A stretch of 64,000 nucleotides of DNA from Symsagittifera roscoffensis (lineage: Eukaryota > Xenacoelomorpha > Acoela > Convolutidae): NCBI RefSeq assembly GCF_963678635.1, contig NC_087064.1, positions 11,009,671 to 11,073,670 on the forward strand. The letters run 5' to 3'. The translations under genes and the position numbers were made by a program. Every line of letters begins with the position of its first letter. Positions within the stretch are counted from its first letter, which is position 1. Under the pieces are notes generated by a model. That model was given only the letters and a program-made list of their open reading frames with translations. It was not told the origin of the DNA and did no database searches. Positions 35,771 through 46,927 of this stretch are shown here, one piece after another.

Positions 35771-36299
35771 CGGGTACCGAGCTGCTCGTAAAATTTTTTT
35801 ACTGGGTTTTTTCTCTGCATAATTATTTTTTTTTGGTATTTTGTAAACAATTACTTTTGCCATACCTACTAATTACTTTTTAGATATGTTTTTTTACCCT
35901 TTCTCAATTTTTTGCGTTTTGATAAAATTTGCTGATCTCGCTCACAGTAGAACTTTGTGCAAGATTATGCTTGTTTTTGTGTTTTGAACGGATATATTTT
36001 TATGTTCAACCAATTTTTTTCTGTGTTTTAAAAAAGATTTCTCTAGCAAAATGGCTGCAAAACTTTCAGAGGGGCTGAATTTCGTTAATTTTTTTGTAAA
36101 AATTAAAAATTAAAAGGAGGATAAATTTTGTTATTTTTTGTAAAAATTAATAATTAAAGGTAAAAGTTTTTTTTTCTTGCGTTAGATACTCTGATTTCAA
36201 AAAATTTTTTGATAATAAAGTATTAAAAAGCTAGTTATTTTGGCTGAAATTTTCATTTTTGTCTAAAAATTAATTGCTTTTTTTTCGTAAAATACTTAT

Positions 36300-37115
36300 T
36301 CGTTTTCAGAAAAGATTCACGACTGGGCCTTTACTTTATGTCGACATCAGTGTTGTAAATATTTGGAAACTCCAAAAAAAGTGATCTTTTTTGTTGGATT
36401 TTGCTGGCAATTTTGTATTTTTTTGAGTTTTGGTCATAAAAATTGGTTTATCAGCAATCATTCAAGTAACTATATCCCAAATCTTAGTTCAACAAATTGA
36501 AAACTCTGAAGTATTTGTTTTTCAACATAAAGAAATCCTAACTTCGATTTTTTTTGGTTTCTATAAAAAAAAGAACATTTCTGTAGCTTCTTGTTTTTGG
36601 AAATTTCCATCAAGCAATTTCTCGGCATTTTTTCGTGGTTTTCTCAGCACATTTGTACCAAACATGGGCTTTTTAACTGCAATTTTTCTAATTCCAAAAA
36701 GGAACCGCTATTTTTTTCACAAAAAAAAATATTTGTTTTCAAAATGGTTTGATGACAGGACCTTAACTTTATCCCGTACATCAGTATTGAGAACATTTTG
36801 GCAATTCCAAAAGTTAATCTTTATTGTTGGTTTTTGCTGGCAGTTTTTTTTTGTTGAGCTTTGGTCTCAAAAGTTGGTTTCATCATTTTTCATTTGGTTT
36901 TCGTAATTAAATTCAACGGTTTGGAGTGCCCAAGTCTGAGTTTTTATTTTTCACAATAAATAGGAATCTTAATTCGGGGTCTTCTGGTTTTAATTGAAAA
37001 AATACGGAATGTCTGTAGCTTCGTTTTTGGAAATTTTTATTTAATAATTTTTCCGGCAGAGTTTTTCATATTTCTCAGCACAATCGTAACTAAAAATGTT
37101 TTTTTTTAAGATTTG
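36300..37115. repeat. Two-unit degenerate tandem repeat, about 435-bp period
   Basis: The segment from about 36320 (CCTTTACTTTATG..CATCAGTGTTG, TTTTGCTGGCAATTTTG) recurs from about 36755 (CCTTAACTTTATC..CATCAGTATTG, TTTTTGCTGGCAGTTTTT), and CTGTAGCTTC..GTTTTTGG recurs at 36582 and 37014. A 158-codon ORF (36430-36906) spans the unit boundary; it is Phe-rich and not conserved between units, so I do not call it a gene. The 500 bases before it hold nothing recognised. Confidence 0.6.
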
Positions 37116-37121
37116 GAATTT

Positions 37122-37500
37122 TTGTTCCGGCTTTCGAACAAAATGACGGAAAATCTATGCTTAGGGTAGTTTTTTATCCAGACATAGTTCGGTTTTTTAA
37201 CTAGCCATTTTTGACAGAATTTTCTATATCATCCGCAGGTTATTGATGTCTTGAGACCAATTTTGAAAAATTAATTCACACGTATGATCAACACTTTAAC
37301 AGCTATGGATGTAAATAATGTCAATTTAATCAATCAACACGCGATATAATGTGTAAAGGGAGATGAATACGTCTTAGAAACTGTTCCAAACTGAATTGAG
37401 GCATGCTAACAGGTCAACTCAGTACTTCTCTATCCGCAAACTATATCACTTTGCACTTTGTAGCGTATGGAAGATGACTGGTTGTTAGAAAATCTTTTTC
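37122..37500 (+). mobile_element. Helentron-like element, 5' part, unit 1 of a tandem duplication
   Basis: It starts TTGTTCCGGCTTTCG and runs through TTTTAACTAGCCATTTTTGA, CAATCAACACGCGATATAAT and GTTCCAAACTGAATTGAGG. The usual 3' hairpin is absent; unrelated sequence follows that is itself duplicated together with the element. Confidence 0.65.
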
Positions 37501-38740
37501 GGTTTTTTAATTATTTTTTGGCATGTTTAGATTCCTTACATTTATTTGAGATCTCTTGAAGAAAACAAAGTAATTATTCTAATTACATCAATATTAAGCA
37601 TGTTTAGATTCATTATTTTCATTTGAAATTTCTGAAAGAAAAATTAAAATTAGTCTATCAAATGAGAAAAAAAGTGTAATTAAACAAATGTAAACAAACA
37701 TATTTTAGTAATTTTTCTAATAATTATCACAGAGCACCTTCTTCCTAGTAAATTGAAAAGCCACAAAATTTGTGAAGGGTTAATAATTTGATACTTTCAC
37801 ATCAACAGTAGCCGGTTGCTGTGCAAAAAACTCAGAGTTATCCGTTAAACAATAAACTTGGCGAAGGTTTTAAAAATTTTTAGAAGAAATAGTTTCTTTA
37901 CTAAATGTCTGTCGGTTTTTTTGTTAAGAAAACTCAGTATCCTCGCTGTGAGTCTAAACAGTCAGCACAATTAACTAGCCATTTTTTACAAAAATTTTTA
38001 CAGCATCTACAGGTTCTTGTTGTCTTGAGCTCAAACTTGAAATTACAATTCACACATATGATCAACACTTGTACAATTATGGCGTAAAATATTGTCAATT
38101 TAATCAATCAACGCGCGAATTAACGTGTGAGGGAGATGAATCCATCTTAGAAATTGTTCCAGAGTGAATTGAGGCCTGCTATTAGGTCAATTCAGTACTT
38201 TGATACAAGCAAAATATATCATTTTGCACTTTGTAACGAGTGGAAGATGTTAGGTGTTAAAAAAAACTTTTTTAATCATTTTTTGGCACTTTTAGCTTCC
38301 ATTAATTCATTTGAGACACTGAAAGAAAACAGAACAATTTTAGTTATCTAATAATAATCATTTTTTGGCATGTTTAGACTCTTTTCAACATTTGAGATCG
38401 CTAAAAGAAGAATACAAATGTTAATAATCTATCAAATGTATAAAAAGTTGTAATTAAAAAAATTTAAACAAACAAAATTAAATAACTTTTCTAATTATTA
38501 TCACGCCTTATTTTTAGTAAAGTTAACCATCACAAAAATTTTGCGAAGGATTAATAATTTGATTTTTTCACAGCAATAGTAGCCGGCTGTTGTGCAAAAT
38601 ACATAGAGCTATCAGTCAAACAATTACTTTGGCGATTGTTTTAGATATTTCCAAAAAAAAGTTTCTATACTAAATTTTTGTCAAATTTATGCTTAAAAAC
38701 GCTGCATCCTCGCTGTGAATCTGTCTGAACAAACGGAACG
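37501..38740 (+). repeat. Tandem duplication of a Helentron-like body plus adjacent sequence, about 780-bp units
   Basis: Unit 2 begins near 37970 (CACAATTAACTAGCCATTTT) and repeats the element body up to about 38250. The non-element sequence is also repeated: GGCATGTTTAGA, TAGTAGCCGG-like, CAACAGTAGCCGGTTGCTGT against CAATAGTAGCCGGCTGTTGT, and ATCCTCGCTGTGAGTCT against ATCCTCGCTGTGAATCT. Divergence by eye is 15-20%, so the duplication is old. Confidence 0.6.
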
Positions 38741-38744
38741 ATGA

Positions 38745-39654
38745 CTCACAGTTTTTCTTGAACTAAAAGAATATCTCTTCAAAACTTCAGTTTTAACTTT
38801 GAAATCTAAAATAATGAAAAAATGAAAAAAAAAAGTCTCGAAACCGTCCTGCTCTATGGTTTCCTGCCAAACAAGAAGTGCTCGAAGTAGTTATGAAAAA
38901 TTCGGAAAGAGTCTATTTTAAAAGCAATCTTCTTCTAACAGTATAACTTCTAAATTCTTTTTAAAAATTGATATTTTTATTCCTTTCCTATTAAAAGTCA
39001 AAGTAGTTCTGAGTATTAATTCTGTTCCAGGTATTTTAATTGATAATTTATTAATTTTGTGGCAATCGCTTATTTTAGGGACAAACTCATAAAAATTGTA
39101 CGGTATAGTCTCCATTTTATCAAATAGTTTTCAAGATAAATAATGAATGAGAAACTTGTTTATGTATAATTTAATTCTTCGAAACTTACACTCAATTTGC
39201 TTTTCATAGCTATAACATACCAAAAACTATCCGTGCCCTTCATTGGACGGATTCATTTATGAAATTGTAAAAGGAACTGCCATACCTTTCCATAATCTTT
39301 GTTTTTCAAACAATTAAGCGAATCCATTTTTTTTATAGTGGCGCCGATCTGAAAAATTTCTAATATACCACCCTATAAGTTTCGACCTTTGACAATGTAG
39401 AGAAAATTTGTCTTCGGATGTGTTTCACTTTTCAAAATAATTTACCACTCATATTCTGGTGAAAAAAATAATCATTTGAATGGTGGTTTGATAAATCTTT
39501 TTGAAGCCCTTTCAGTCGTAATTTGAAGGAAGATAATTTTTTTTCTGGTCTGGGCTAAAACCGTTCTGAAAATTTGTTTGGTTTAAGTTTGAGCCAATGT
39601 AGCGAACGAGGAGGATTATAATAGGACGATAAATTTTTGTTTGAGCTATGAATA
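38745..39654. other. No supported gene; a 65-codon minus-strand ORF at 38918-39115
   Basis: The ORF starts with ATGG and has balanced composition (METIPYNFYEFVPKISDCHK), so it may be a remnant coding piece, but it has no recognisable family, no polyadenylation signal close by and no splice partner that I could find. Confidence 0.2.
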
Positions 39655-39662
39655 CTAGATTC

Positions 39663-40096
39663 CAGGGGCGGATCTAGGATTTTCTCGAGGGGGGGGGGCG
39701 GGTTTTCAAAAAAATTTCCAAAATTTTGACGACCTTTTTTTTAGGTCGACCAAATTGATTTTTCGAGCTCTCCAAAAGCACTGTTTTGCCCCTATTTTGG
39801 CAAAATTTTCTGCGCCGCAGGCAAACTTTTGAAAAAACAGTCAAAAAAGCCGTTTTTGGGCACTTTTTGGAAAATTTTGACAAAAAATAGCGGCGTTTTT
39901 TTTTGGCGCGCGCTCCCCCTCAAACTTAGTATATATTGGCGCCGAAGGCGCCTTTAGAAAAATTTTAGGGTCGGTCTGCCAAAAATGGATTTCTGAAAAA
40001 GTATCAAAGGGGGGACCCTTTGGGTCGGCAGGGGGTCGAATCCTTGAGGGGGAAGCGTCCGCCCCCCGCCCCCCCCCCCCCCTAAATCCGCCCCTG
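39663..40096 (+). mobile_element. hAT-type MITE with exact 8-bp target duplication CTAGATTC
   Basis: CTAGATTC flanks it at 39655-39662 and 40097-40104. Termini are CAGGGGCGGATCTAGGATTT and CCCCCTAAATCCGCCCCTG. At 434 bp it is the longest of the intact copies and includes GCGCCGCAGG, GGCGCGCGCTCCCCC and GGGACCCTTTGGGTCGGC. Poly-G and poly-C runs lie next to each end. Confidence 0.9.
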
Positions 40097-40305
40097 CTAG
40101 ATTCGACTCAAGTTTTATTTTAAATATAATTTTTTCATCTGTCCATTTTTTGAAAACACTTGCCATGTTATACAATTAAGTTACTATTGCTATCAAATAA
40201 GCCTAATTTCTAGCCTTATATTTGGAATTTTAATCGCATCAAGATTTAAAAATGACACAATCTGTAATTTATAAAGTTTATTATTATTAGTTTTTTTTTG
40301 TGATT

Positions 40306-40566
40306 TTAGTCGGAGTATTCTGTGCAATCTATTTCTTTTTGGCTATTTGTGTTCAATGCTCTCAGTTTTGAGAAATTTTTTGTGTAACTTGCCTCAGATG
40401 ACTCCGTAACAGCACTGATGATAAAATCTATCAACTTCTCTTTCTTAGCAAATGTCAAGGGGTACAACTGAAAGTATCCTGAAAGTTCTTTTAGCTGCTG
40501 AATAACTAGTGATAAACTCGTCAAATGTTCTAACTTTTGTTTGAAATTTTGGTTACCTTGATTCTG
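40306..40566 (-). CDS. Candidate terminal exon of an unknown small gene
   Basis: Read on the minus strand, an acceptor-like TAATTTAG at 40567-40574 is followed by an open frame of 86 codons and TAA at 40306-40308. An AATAAA polyadenylation hexamer lies 24 bases downstream (40277-40282). The predicted peptide is balanced and helical, with LVIQQLKELSGYFQLYPLTF and KKEKLIDFIISAVTESS, unlike the Phe/Lys-rich noise ORFs around it. I do not recognise the family. Possible upstream exons at 41613-41689 and 42192-42271 (minus) would make a gene divergent from the RhoGAP gene, but their phases do not all join. Confidence 0.35.
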   Translation of the reverse strand, partial: QNQGNQNFKQKLEHLTSLSLVIQQLKELSGYFQLYPLTFAKKEKLIDFIISAVTESSEASYTKNFSKLRALNTNSQKEIDCTEYSD

Positions 40567-41324
40567 CTAAATTAGTAAAATATTCAAATTTTATTATCAG
40601 TGCTGTACGGATGCAGATTAAACAAAAAAACACCAAAAACAAATCAGAATTCATACCACGACTCATAACTAAAAGTAACTAGCTTGCCAAAATTGAAATT
40701 ATTTTCAAGAGGCTTATTTTTTTCAGTAAATCAGTGAACCAAAAAATCAATGAAATTCATCAAAAATTTGAAAAATGTTCCAATTTTTGCAAATTTTATG
40801 GGCGTTGCTTTTTCAATTCCCTTATTTGAATTTCAACTGTGAAAAACTTATTTGACGTTCTCATATTGCGATGATATCTCACATGTTAACAAATCAATTG
40901 TTTTGGACGCATTTTTCTTAATACTTTAAGACAAAATTTCAAGCATTTAGCCATAAGAGCATGGGAAAACGAATAAAAAACAGAAATTTTAAAAGGTGGT
41001 GGTATGAGATTGGAAAAAAGTCGAACCGGCAATAAATTTTTTAAGGTTTGATGGTTACGTATCAGTATTTAGACAACCGCGTATTCAGACTCGTCAGTAA
41101 TTAGACAAGTACTGTATTAACCAATCAGAATCGAGACAAGGAAGAAATTGAAATTTAATAATTATTTATTTCGTAAATTTGCTTTCTCATCTCGATTCTG
41201 ATTGGTTAATATGGTAATTGTCTGCTTTTCGACGAGTATGAATGCGCGGTTGTCTTAATATAGACCGCTCTCCAGGTTTGGTATTGGTTATGTTGAACTG
41301 CCGCATACTCGACCTTTGAAGTGG

Positions 41325-41545
41325 TTACGTCTGCTGAAGTGGTCACGTCTCCTCCTCTCAGTCGAAGGTCGGATGTTCGAGGCCCACCATGAACCGTACT
41401 CGTTTCTTGAGGGTGACGCAACATTACCCAGCTCAGAAAAATAGCCAAAAAACTGCACGTATAACTTAACCGGGCTAAAATAACGGTTCTCCGCGAAGAA
41501 TTGAACAGCTCGTATGTTGGTTCTTTCCCTTGTGAATATATGAGA
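41325..41545 (+). mobile_element. tRNA-headed SINE, copy 2
   Basis: A-box-like CTGAAGTGGTCACGTCTCC and B-box TGTTCGAGGCC (41374-41384) are followed by CACCATGAACCGTACTC and the same body as 11737-11965 to CTTTCCCTTGTG. The head is partly duplicated: GAAGTGGTTACGTCTGCT precedes it at about 41318. Confidence 0.7.
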
Positions 41546-41549
41546 ATAA

Positions 41550-42942
41550 AGTCTTAAAAGCCAATGCCTCATGCTTGAAAGTGCTTTTCAATTTTTCAGC
41601 CTTAATATTCACTTGAAGTATTTCAATTCTGCTTGAGATGATCCAGTGCAAATTCTGGGATACGCTCCAGTTAACTTTGTGCCGCGCTTCTAAAGGGATT
41701 TGCAAACGATTGAGTTGTCACTTGAAACAATTTTAGAAAATTCAAAGAGCTTTTATTCAAAAGACCATAAAAATGTAAAGCAGTATCTTCTTTTTTTTGG
41801 GGTCTCTAATAAGGCGTTTGTTTGAGGGGAAAAGCTACAATGGGAAAGCCAATAGTTGCCCATTCATTGTTTTTTTTTCGAATTTTAACTAGAAGTCGGC
41901 CAAAATAAGCGGGCGATTTCTTTCTTCTAACTGACCAGTCCAGTTTTGCAGAACTTTGCGAGCATGTACAGCCGATATGTTACAGCCGGACAAAAGATTT
42001 GCAATTTAATGCCATCAATTTATGCTGATTTTCCCTTTGTAAAAGCTTAACCGATGACATTTTCCCGCTTTTGGTCCTTTGAACAGAACCTGAGTTTAAC
42101 TACGTGGTTAAAAATCGCCGACCCCATATATGAACAAGGCTGATGTTAGTGCAACCGACCATAACGCTTCTATTTCGCATGTACAATTTACGGAACGGGT
42201 ACTCTTGTTTTTTGACCCCTCAAAGCGGGTTGCCGCAAATGTTGCTGCAGAATTTCCGCTTCAATTATCATCAATGTAGCTAGCTCATAGGCTGGTTTCC
42301 TTTCAGGCTTTAAAATGTAAATTAACCCGCTCCCTATTTTTTATTCACAAATTATTCGCAGACTTTTTTCGCTGCTATTTCAAATTGTGTTACCAGTTTT
42401 CCAATAGTTAACTTGCCGTCTTTGAAGCGAAGCAGCTATTTTAACTAACCAATGTATATACCAGGAAACTTTTGCAGGCGTTGCAAATTATACTGAAAAT
42501 TACTTTTTTTATCGGCGCCAACTTGAATTATTGTTATCGGTTGATAAACGTTCTATTAGATATTTTCTGCCATCAGCAGCAGAAACAAAACGCTTATCTA
42601 TTCTAGATCATTTTTATCGATATACATTATGACTATCTTTCCATTTTACCTTGTCCGGGACTTCATTAAAAATCGGCTTTGTTTGACTATTTAAATTGCT
42701 TTGGAATTTGCCTAAAATTCCAAATTTGTGTTTTCCTCTGTTTGGTTAGATTTTAAATTTGTAAAATTTGAATGCTTTTAACGTTTTCCTAAATTCGCTT
42801 ATCTTCTTTTATCAACTGTAAATGTAAAATGCTTTAAAATGAAGATAAAACATTTCCTTTTTTTACCCGTTTATTGAGCATGTATATAAATTTTACAGAA
42901 TCTCAACTTTATAAACTTTTTATTTTTATCGTTTAACTTTAG
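41550..42942. promoter_or_regulatory. Upstream region of the RhoGAP gene; no defined promoter
   Basis: This separates the SINE from the first coding exon. I saw no TATA box at a reliable position. A pyrimidine-rich stretch ending TTTAACTTTAG at 42942 resembles a splice acceptor, so a 5' non-coding exon may lie further upstream. Confidence 0.3.
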
Positions 42943-42967
42943 TCAATTTCCAAATATTCTGCATAAA

Positions 42968-43933
42968 ATGTCGGATGATTCGATGAATTCCTCCCAAAAC
43001 CTTCAAAAAAAGGGCACTCAAAAATCAGATAATTTTTTGAATGCGCATCCTGTGGTGAGACTCGTGAAAAGCCACGAAGTCGTGTTGCAAACTCAGTCGT
43101 CGCCGAGTAGTTCTAATCACAGCACTGTTTTATCAGAACGTAACAAAAATCAGTTGACTTGTGCTCATCTAACGACCAGTAGATGGTATAACAAAAATGT
43201 CGCGTCTAACCAAACTTTGCACTCACCTTTGTCTAACTGCAGCTCAGAAGCGTCATACTCCCCGAGCATTTACAGTCCAGATGGCGAATTTTCTCAAAGC
43301 CCCCGAAATCTGGAAAGACCTCAGATTCCGCCGCAATCGTTGTCCGTTTCCAACAGTCCCGATTGGAGGTCTACGATTTTTAGATTCGAACCTGAAAAAA
43401 GCGCTGCCAGAACTAAAAGTACCGGCTCCTCTGCTAGTTCAAGATTCAGAATTGGGGGTCTGAGTTTGCGCAAAATTGACAATTTTCCCAAAAAAGGCAA
43501 GAATTTGTCGCTGCGGAGACTGCATTCGCCGCATAAATCTAAAAGAAAAACCGGCCTGGAAACCGAACTTAATGCGCTGAAAGAGTTCGCTCGTGAGCTC
43601 AATTCGGGCTTGAATTCGCCGGATGAGTTGATAGATTATGCCAGTTACAAGTTTATAAATTTAGACGTTTCAGCATCTGAGCTGGAAGCGCTGCGATTAG
43701 TCGTAAACTTGGATTTATTTTTCGTGGCTGATGTTTTAGTGCCGAAGAGCAAATATTTCAACCGACTCGCGTTTCGCAAACTCAAGCGAAAGTCGAGTGT
43801 CAAGTCGGCCCGAGATGCTCCTCGTAATTCGATCACGACAAGTCAGTCGGTGATCGCAGGCGAGAACGATTCAGGTTTCGGACCAATGCGTTCGGAATGC
43901 ACGTGGAGATGTGTGGCGTCTTCGTCTAACGAG
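42968..43933 (+). CDS. RhoGAP of ARHGAP6/36 type, first coding exon (codons 1-322)
   Basis: This gene encodes a Rho GTPase-activating protein, which speeds GTP hydrolysis by Rho-family GTPases and so switches them off, usually affecting actin. The exon opens with ATG at 42968 (A at -3) and ends at GAG|GTAAAT in phase 0. It encodes a Ser-rich, presumably disordered N-terminus with basic patches (FPKKGKNLSLRRLHSPHKSK, KLKRKSSVKS) and one leucine-rich helical stretch (FARELNSGLNSPDELIDYA, then DVSASELEALRLVVNLDLFF). The frame is GC-richer than its surroundings, which supports real coding. Family placement rests on exons 4-7: a FGVSLGSL block before the domain and [16 protein letters not shown] inside it match my knowledge of ARHGAP6. 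The exon itself has no diagnostic domain. A 5' intron ending at 42942 is possible. Confidence 0.85.
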
Positions 43934-44239
43934 GTAAATTCAAGTCTAGAACATTCTTAAATGAAGTAGTTTTCTAGGATGTAATATTTACCTCTATGGC
44001 CAAGCTTATTATGACTATTTTTGCAGTAAAAAAGTGAGCTTTATCTTATTTCAATGTTCTAAAATTATAGCAGGTGAACGAATGAAAAAATATATTTTCT
44101 AAGTTGAAGCTTCTAGGCTACCAGTCAATTGATTAAGCGTGTTTAACTGTTCTTTAGCATACAACTTAAAGCATTTAAGGCCATGTAAAGTTTAGCTCAA
44201 AACGACTTCATTTGATTGAATGAAAAAAAATTTCTGCAG

Positions 44240-44486
44240 AAAGAGCTGTTCGACAAACTGAACACAAGTGACGTCATTGCAGTCCATTCAAAATGCACCA
44301 ATCAGAATAGTCAGATGCAGCGGACACCAGCCCACACGTGGGTGCACAAGAGCGGCCAGTGTTCGCTGGAGATCCCGGACACGCCTCTGTTCCAGCTGAC
44401 AGAGGCGGAAGTTGTCACTCTGCAGAAGCTGGCTGTCATCTGCCTTCGTGCCACTGACTTCTCCTGCAATATCATCATACCCAGAG
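44240..44486 (+). CDS. RhoGAP gene exon 2
   Basis: Acceptor TTTCTGCAG ends at 44239 and the donor is GAG|GTCAGT at 44487. The exon enters in phase 0 and leaves in phase 1, adding 82 codons plus one base. It encodes THTWVHKSGQCSLEI-like sequence (seen as AHTWVHKSGQCSLEIPD), then FQLTEAEVVTLQKLAVICLR and CNIIIPR. The helix LTEAEVVTLQKLA followed by a short basic end corresponds to the conserved segment that lies upstream of the RhoGAP domain in ARHGAP6-like proteins. Codon use is GC-rich relative to the introns. Confidence 0.85.
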
Positions 44487-45560
44487 GTCAGTTTAGAATC
44501 AATGACCTCTCATTTACTATCGATCTTGGATATTTAACTATCACCACTCCCCATATGATGCCTTGTAGAGTTTTCTAACTAAGATGAAACTATCGGGAAC
44601 ACATGTTGACTTTAATCGAACCCATGTTTGCGGGTAGCTGCTGACAACAGCATCTAATAGTATAACATAGCCTTAGACAAAAAAAATAAGACTATTTCTG
44701 CCTCGTTTTGACTCCGAAGTAGTTCACTTTTCGGCAGCTAGATGATTGACAACATTTCGTTTCACAAGTAAATTAACCGGAAGGAACTACGGGAAATTAC
44801 AAGTCAAGAGAAAACACAAAACTGCCCCGAAATTAGGCATTTAAAAGCAAAGTTCAAAGTCAAAAATGCAAGTTGGAAACTAATTTATCAATTAGCGCCC
44901 GAAAAAACGTAAAAAAGCGCCTGTGAAAAAAGCGAACATTTTTTTGATAAGTAATATGAAATTGTACACAAAAAACTCAAAAATCGCAAACTTAATTTCA
45001 TTCGCTGTTAATTCGCCCCCCCCCCACCCCTGCAAAGCAAGAACAGGTCGGGTCGGGTCCAGAAACTGCTCTTGTCAAGGACTGCGGACAATTTGTTTCC
45101 ACCGTAGCACCGTTGGCCTAGGTGGATCGGGTTGTAATAGCGGAGCATTCGGTTTGCTTCAAAAATTGTGCTGAATCGTGTTACGTCAATCCTATTTTAT
45201 CGGCAAAAAGGACCATAACAACCTGATTTTGTTTCAAAACAGGAATCTTGAATTTCAAAGTAAACATCGGAATTCACTAACAGTAACCAAACTTTAAGGC
45301 AACAACGGATTTTAGTAATTTCAAAGAGCACGAACTTAATTTTTGCCTGTAATTCCAGTAAAAACAATTACTGATTTGACATCAAGGCAACGCCCGCAAA
45401 ACTCATACTGCACATTAAAGCCAATTTTAAGTTTTTTAGTTTTTTGCTTGAAAAAGGACAAACTAATCGAAAAAAAAAGATCTTTTTATTGTTTGTTTCT
45501 GCAATTTATCCTCCATAGGCTTTTGTAAATTATGAAAGGATGTGATTAGCGCGTTGAACA
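44487..45560. other. Intron 2, left part: C-run and GC-rich patch, no element ends
   Basis: A run of C near 45017 is followed by a GC-rich patch (about 45030-45140) that I could not assign. The 83-codon ORF across it is not supported. Confidence 0.35.
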
Positions 45561-45562
45561 AT

Positions 45563-46097
45563 AACAAGACTGCTCGTATCAGGGCGAAGCCTTGAATGTT
45601 CCGACTGCCTTTTAAGGCTTATGGAGCAGTAATAACATTAAAAAATTAAATGTAAAAAAAAAACACATGAAAAATTTTTTTCCAAAAATTTGATTTTTTT
45701 TTGAAGTTCATCCCCCACACGCCATATAAAGTACAAAAGGATAGATTTCGCTGCTTGTAACAAATCAATTATGGCAAATAAGCTTCGTTAAACCAATTTG
45801 GAACAATTTCTAAGACGAATTAACTCTCCGCTTACGCGGTAATATCGCGAAATATATCGCACGTTAATTGTTCTAAATTGGCCAAAATGGCAATCTTTGA
45901 GCCCCCATAACTTTACAAAAAATGATCACAGGTGAAGTATCTTTTCAAATTTAAGCTCACGACAACAATACACTTTGAATGATAAAAAAAAATTCCGCCA
46001 AAAATGGCTAGTTAAAAAGTCGAAATTTGTCTGAAGAAAAAAAAACCCACCCCGAGCACAAATATTCCGTTACTTTTGTATCGAAAGTCGGAACAAT
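45563..46097 (-). mobile_element. Helentron-like element, full length
   Basis: Reading the plus strand it opens AACAAGACTGCTCGTATCAG, GGCGAAGCCTTG and TGTTCCGACTGCC, and closes CGAAAGTCGGAACAA; in the element's own sense it therefore starts TTGTTCCGACTTTCG-like and ends GAGCAGTCTTG. Internal blocks (CCCCCACACGCCATATAAAG, AACTCTCCGCTTACGCGG, AAAATGGCTAGTT) match the other long copies. No ORF is conserved, so it is non-autonomous. It sits in intron 2. Confidence 0.85.
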
Positions 46098-46134
46098 AAA
46101 ACCAAACGACCATTTATCCGCAGTCCTTGTGTGC

Positions 46135-46396
46135 TACTAGAAGCCTTGCGGGCTAATTAGTCCTATTTGGCCCCAAATTAGCAATTTCAAACTCGGATAG
46201 TTTTTTGAAAATTGATCACAGCTGAATTTTTATCAACGTTTGAGCTCCCAACAACCAGATGTTTTAGATGTTATGAAATACTTCCACCAAAAATTCTTAG
46301 TTAAAAAATTGAAAATTGAGAAACAAATTACAAAAAATCACCTAAAGAGTAAATATTCCGCTTTTTCTTTGAAAGTCGGAACATTAACAAATGATA
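46135..46396 (-). mobile_element. Helentron-like 5' half, head-to-head with the next copy
   Basis: It holds the family's 5' half in minus orientation, ending GAAAGTCGGAACATTAACAA. The next copy starts only a few bases later in the opposite direction. Confidence 0.65.
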
Positions 46397-46407
46397 ATTT
46401 TTCATCC

Positions 46408-46895
46408 GATTTTCCAATCAAGTGACGGATTATTTGAGCTCGCGGTAGTTTTTCTCCAGACGGTCAAGTTTCGATGGATTTCATTTACATCATCTGAAGT
46501 GTATTGAATTGTTCAACTGATAATTTGAAAGAGTATTTTTTAGTTGTGAAAGTTGTCAGTAAAGTTATGGGGGTTTAAAGATTGCCAATTTGACCAGTTT
46601 GGGATAATAGACGCGCGATGTATTTCGTGATTTAAGGCTTAAAGGGGGATGATCCTTAATAGAAAATGTTCCAATTTGAATTGAGACATGCACTTTGGTC
46701 TATTTAATTGGTTTCTTTACGAAATATATCACTTTGTGTTTTGCATAGCTTGTCGGGGATGATTTTCCAAAAAATATATATATCTTAATTTTTTTTCGTA
46801 GTTTTTTTGAAATTGGTTTTTTCATTCTATAGAAAACACTAACCATAGACCTTAAAGGCAATTGTAAAAGCCAGGGCTTCACCTTAAAAATTTTC
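46408..46895 (+). mobile_element. Helentron-like element, unit A of a tandem duplication
   Basis: From ATCCGATTTTCCAATCAAGT through GGGGGTTTAAAGATTGCCAA and GACGCGCGATGTATTTCG to CCATAGACCTTAAAGGCAAT and GCCAGGGCTTCACCTT. The hairpin is decayed. About 90% similar by eye to 47017-47525. Confidence 0.7.
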
Positions 46896-46927
46896 TAAGT
46901 CTTTCTCAAAAAGTTTTCTGAAAAATC

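Noticed and set aside
36430-36906. 158-codon plus-strand ORF
   Set aside because: It spans the boundary of a degenerate tandem repeat, is rich in Phe/Ile/Lys, and the corresponding frame in the other unit is broken.
43197-43836. Alternative-frame ORFs within the first RhoGAP exon
   Set aside because: Shadows of the real frame; the chosen frame joins the next exons in phase and has sensible composition.
44923-45174. 83-codon ORF across a C-run
   Set aside because: Lies in intron 2 between well-supported exons, no splice phase fits, and the C-run makes the frame unreliable.
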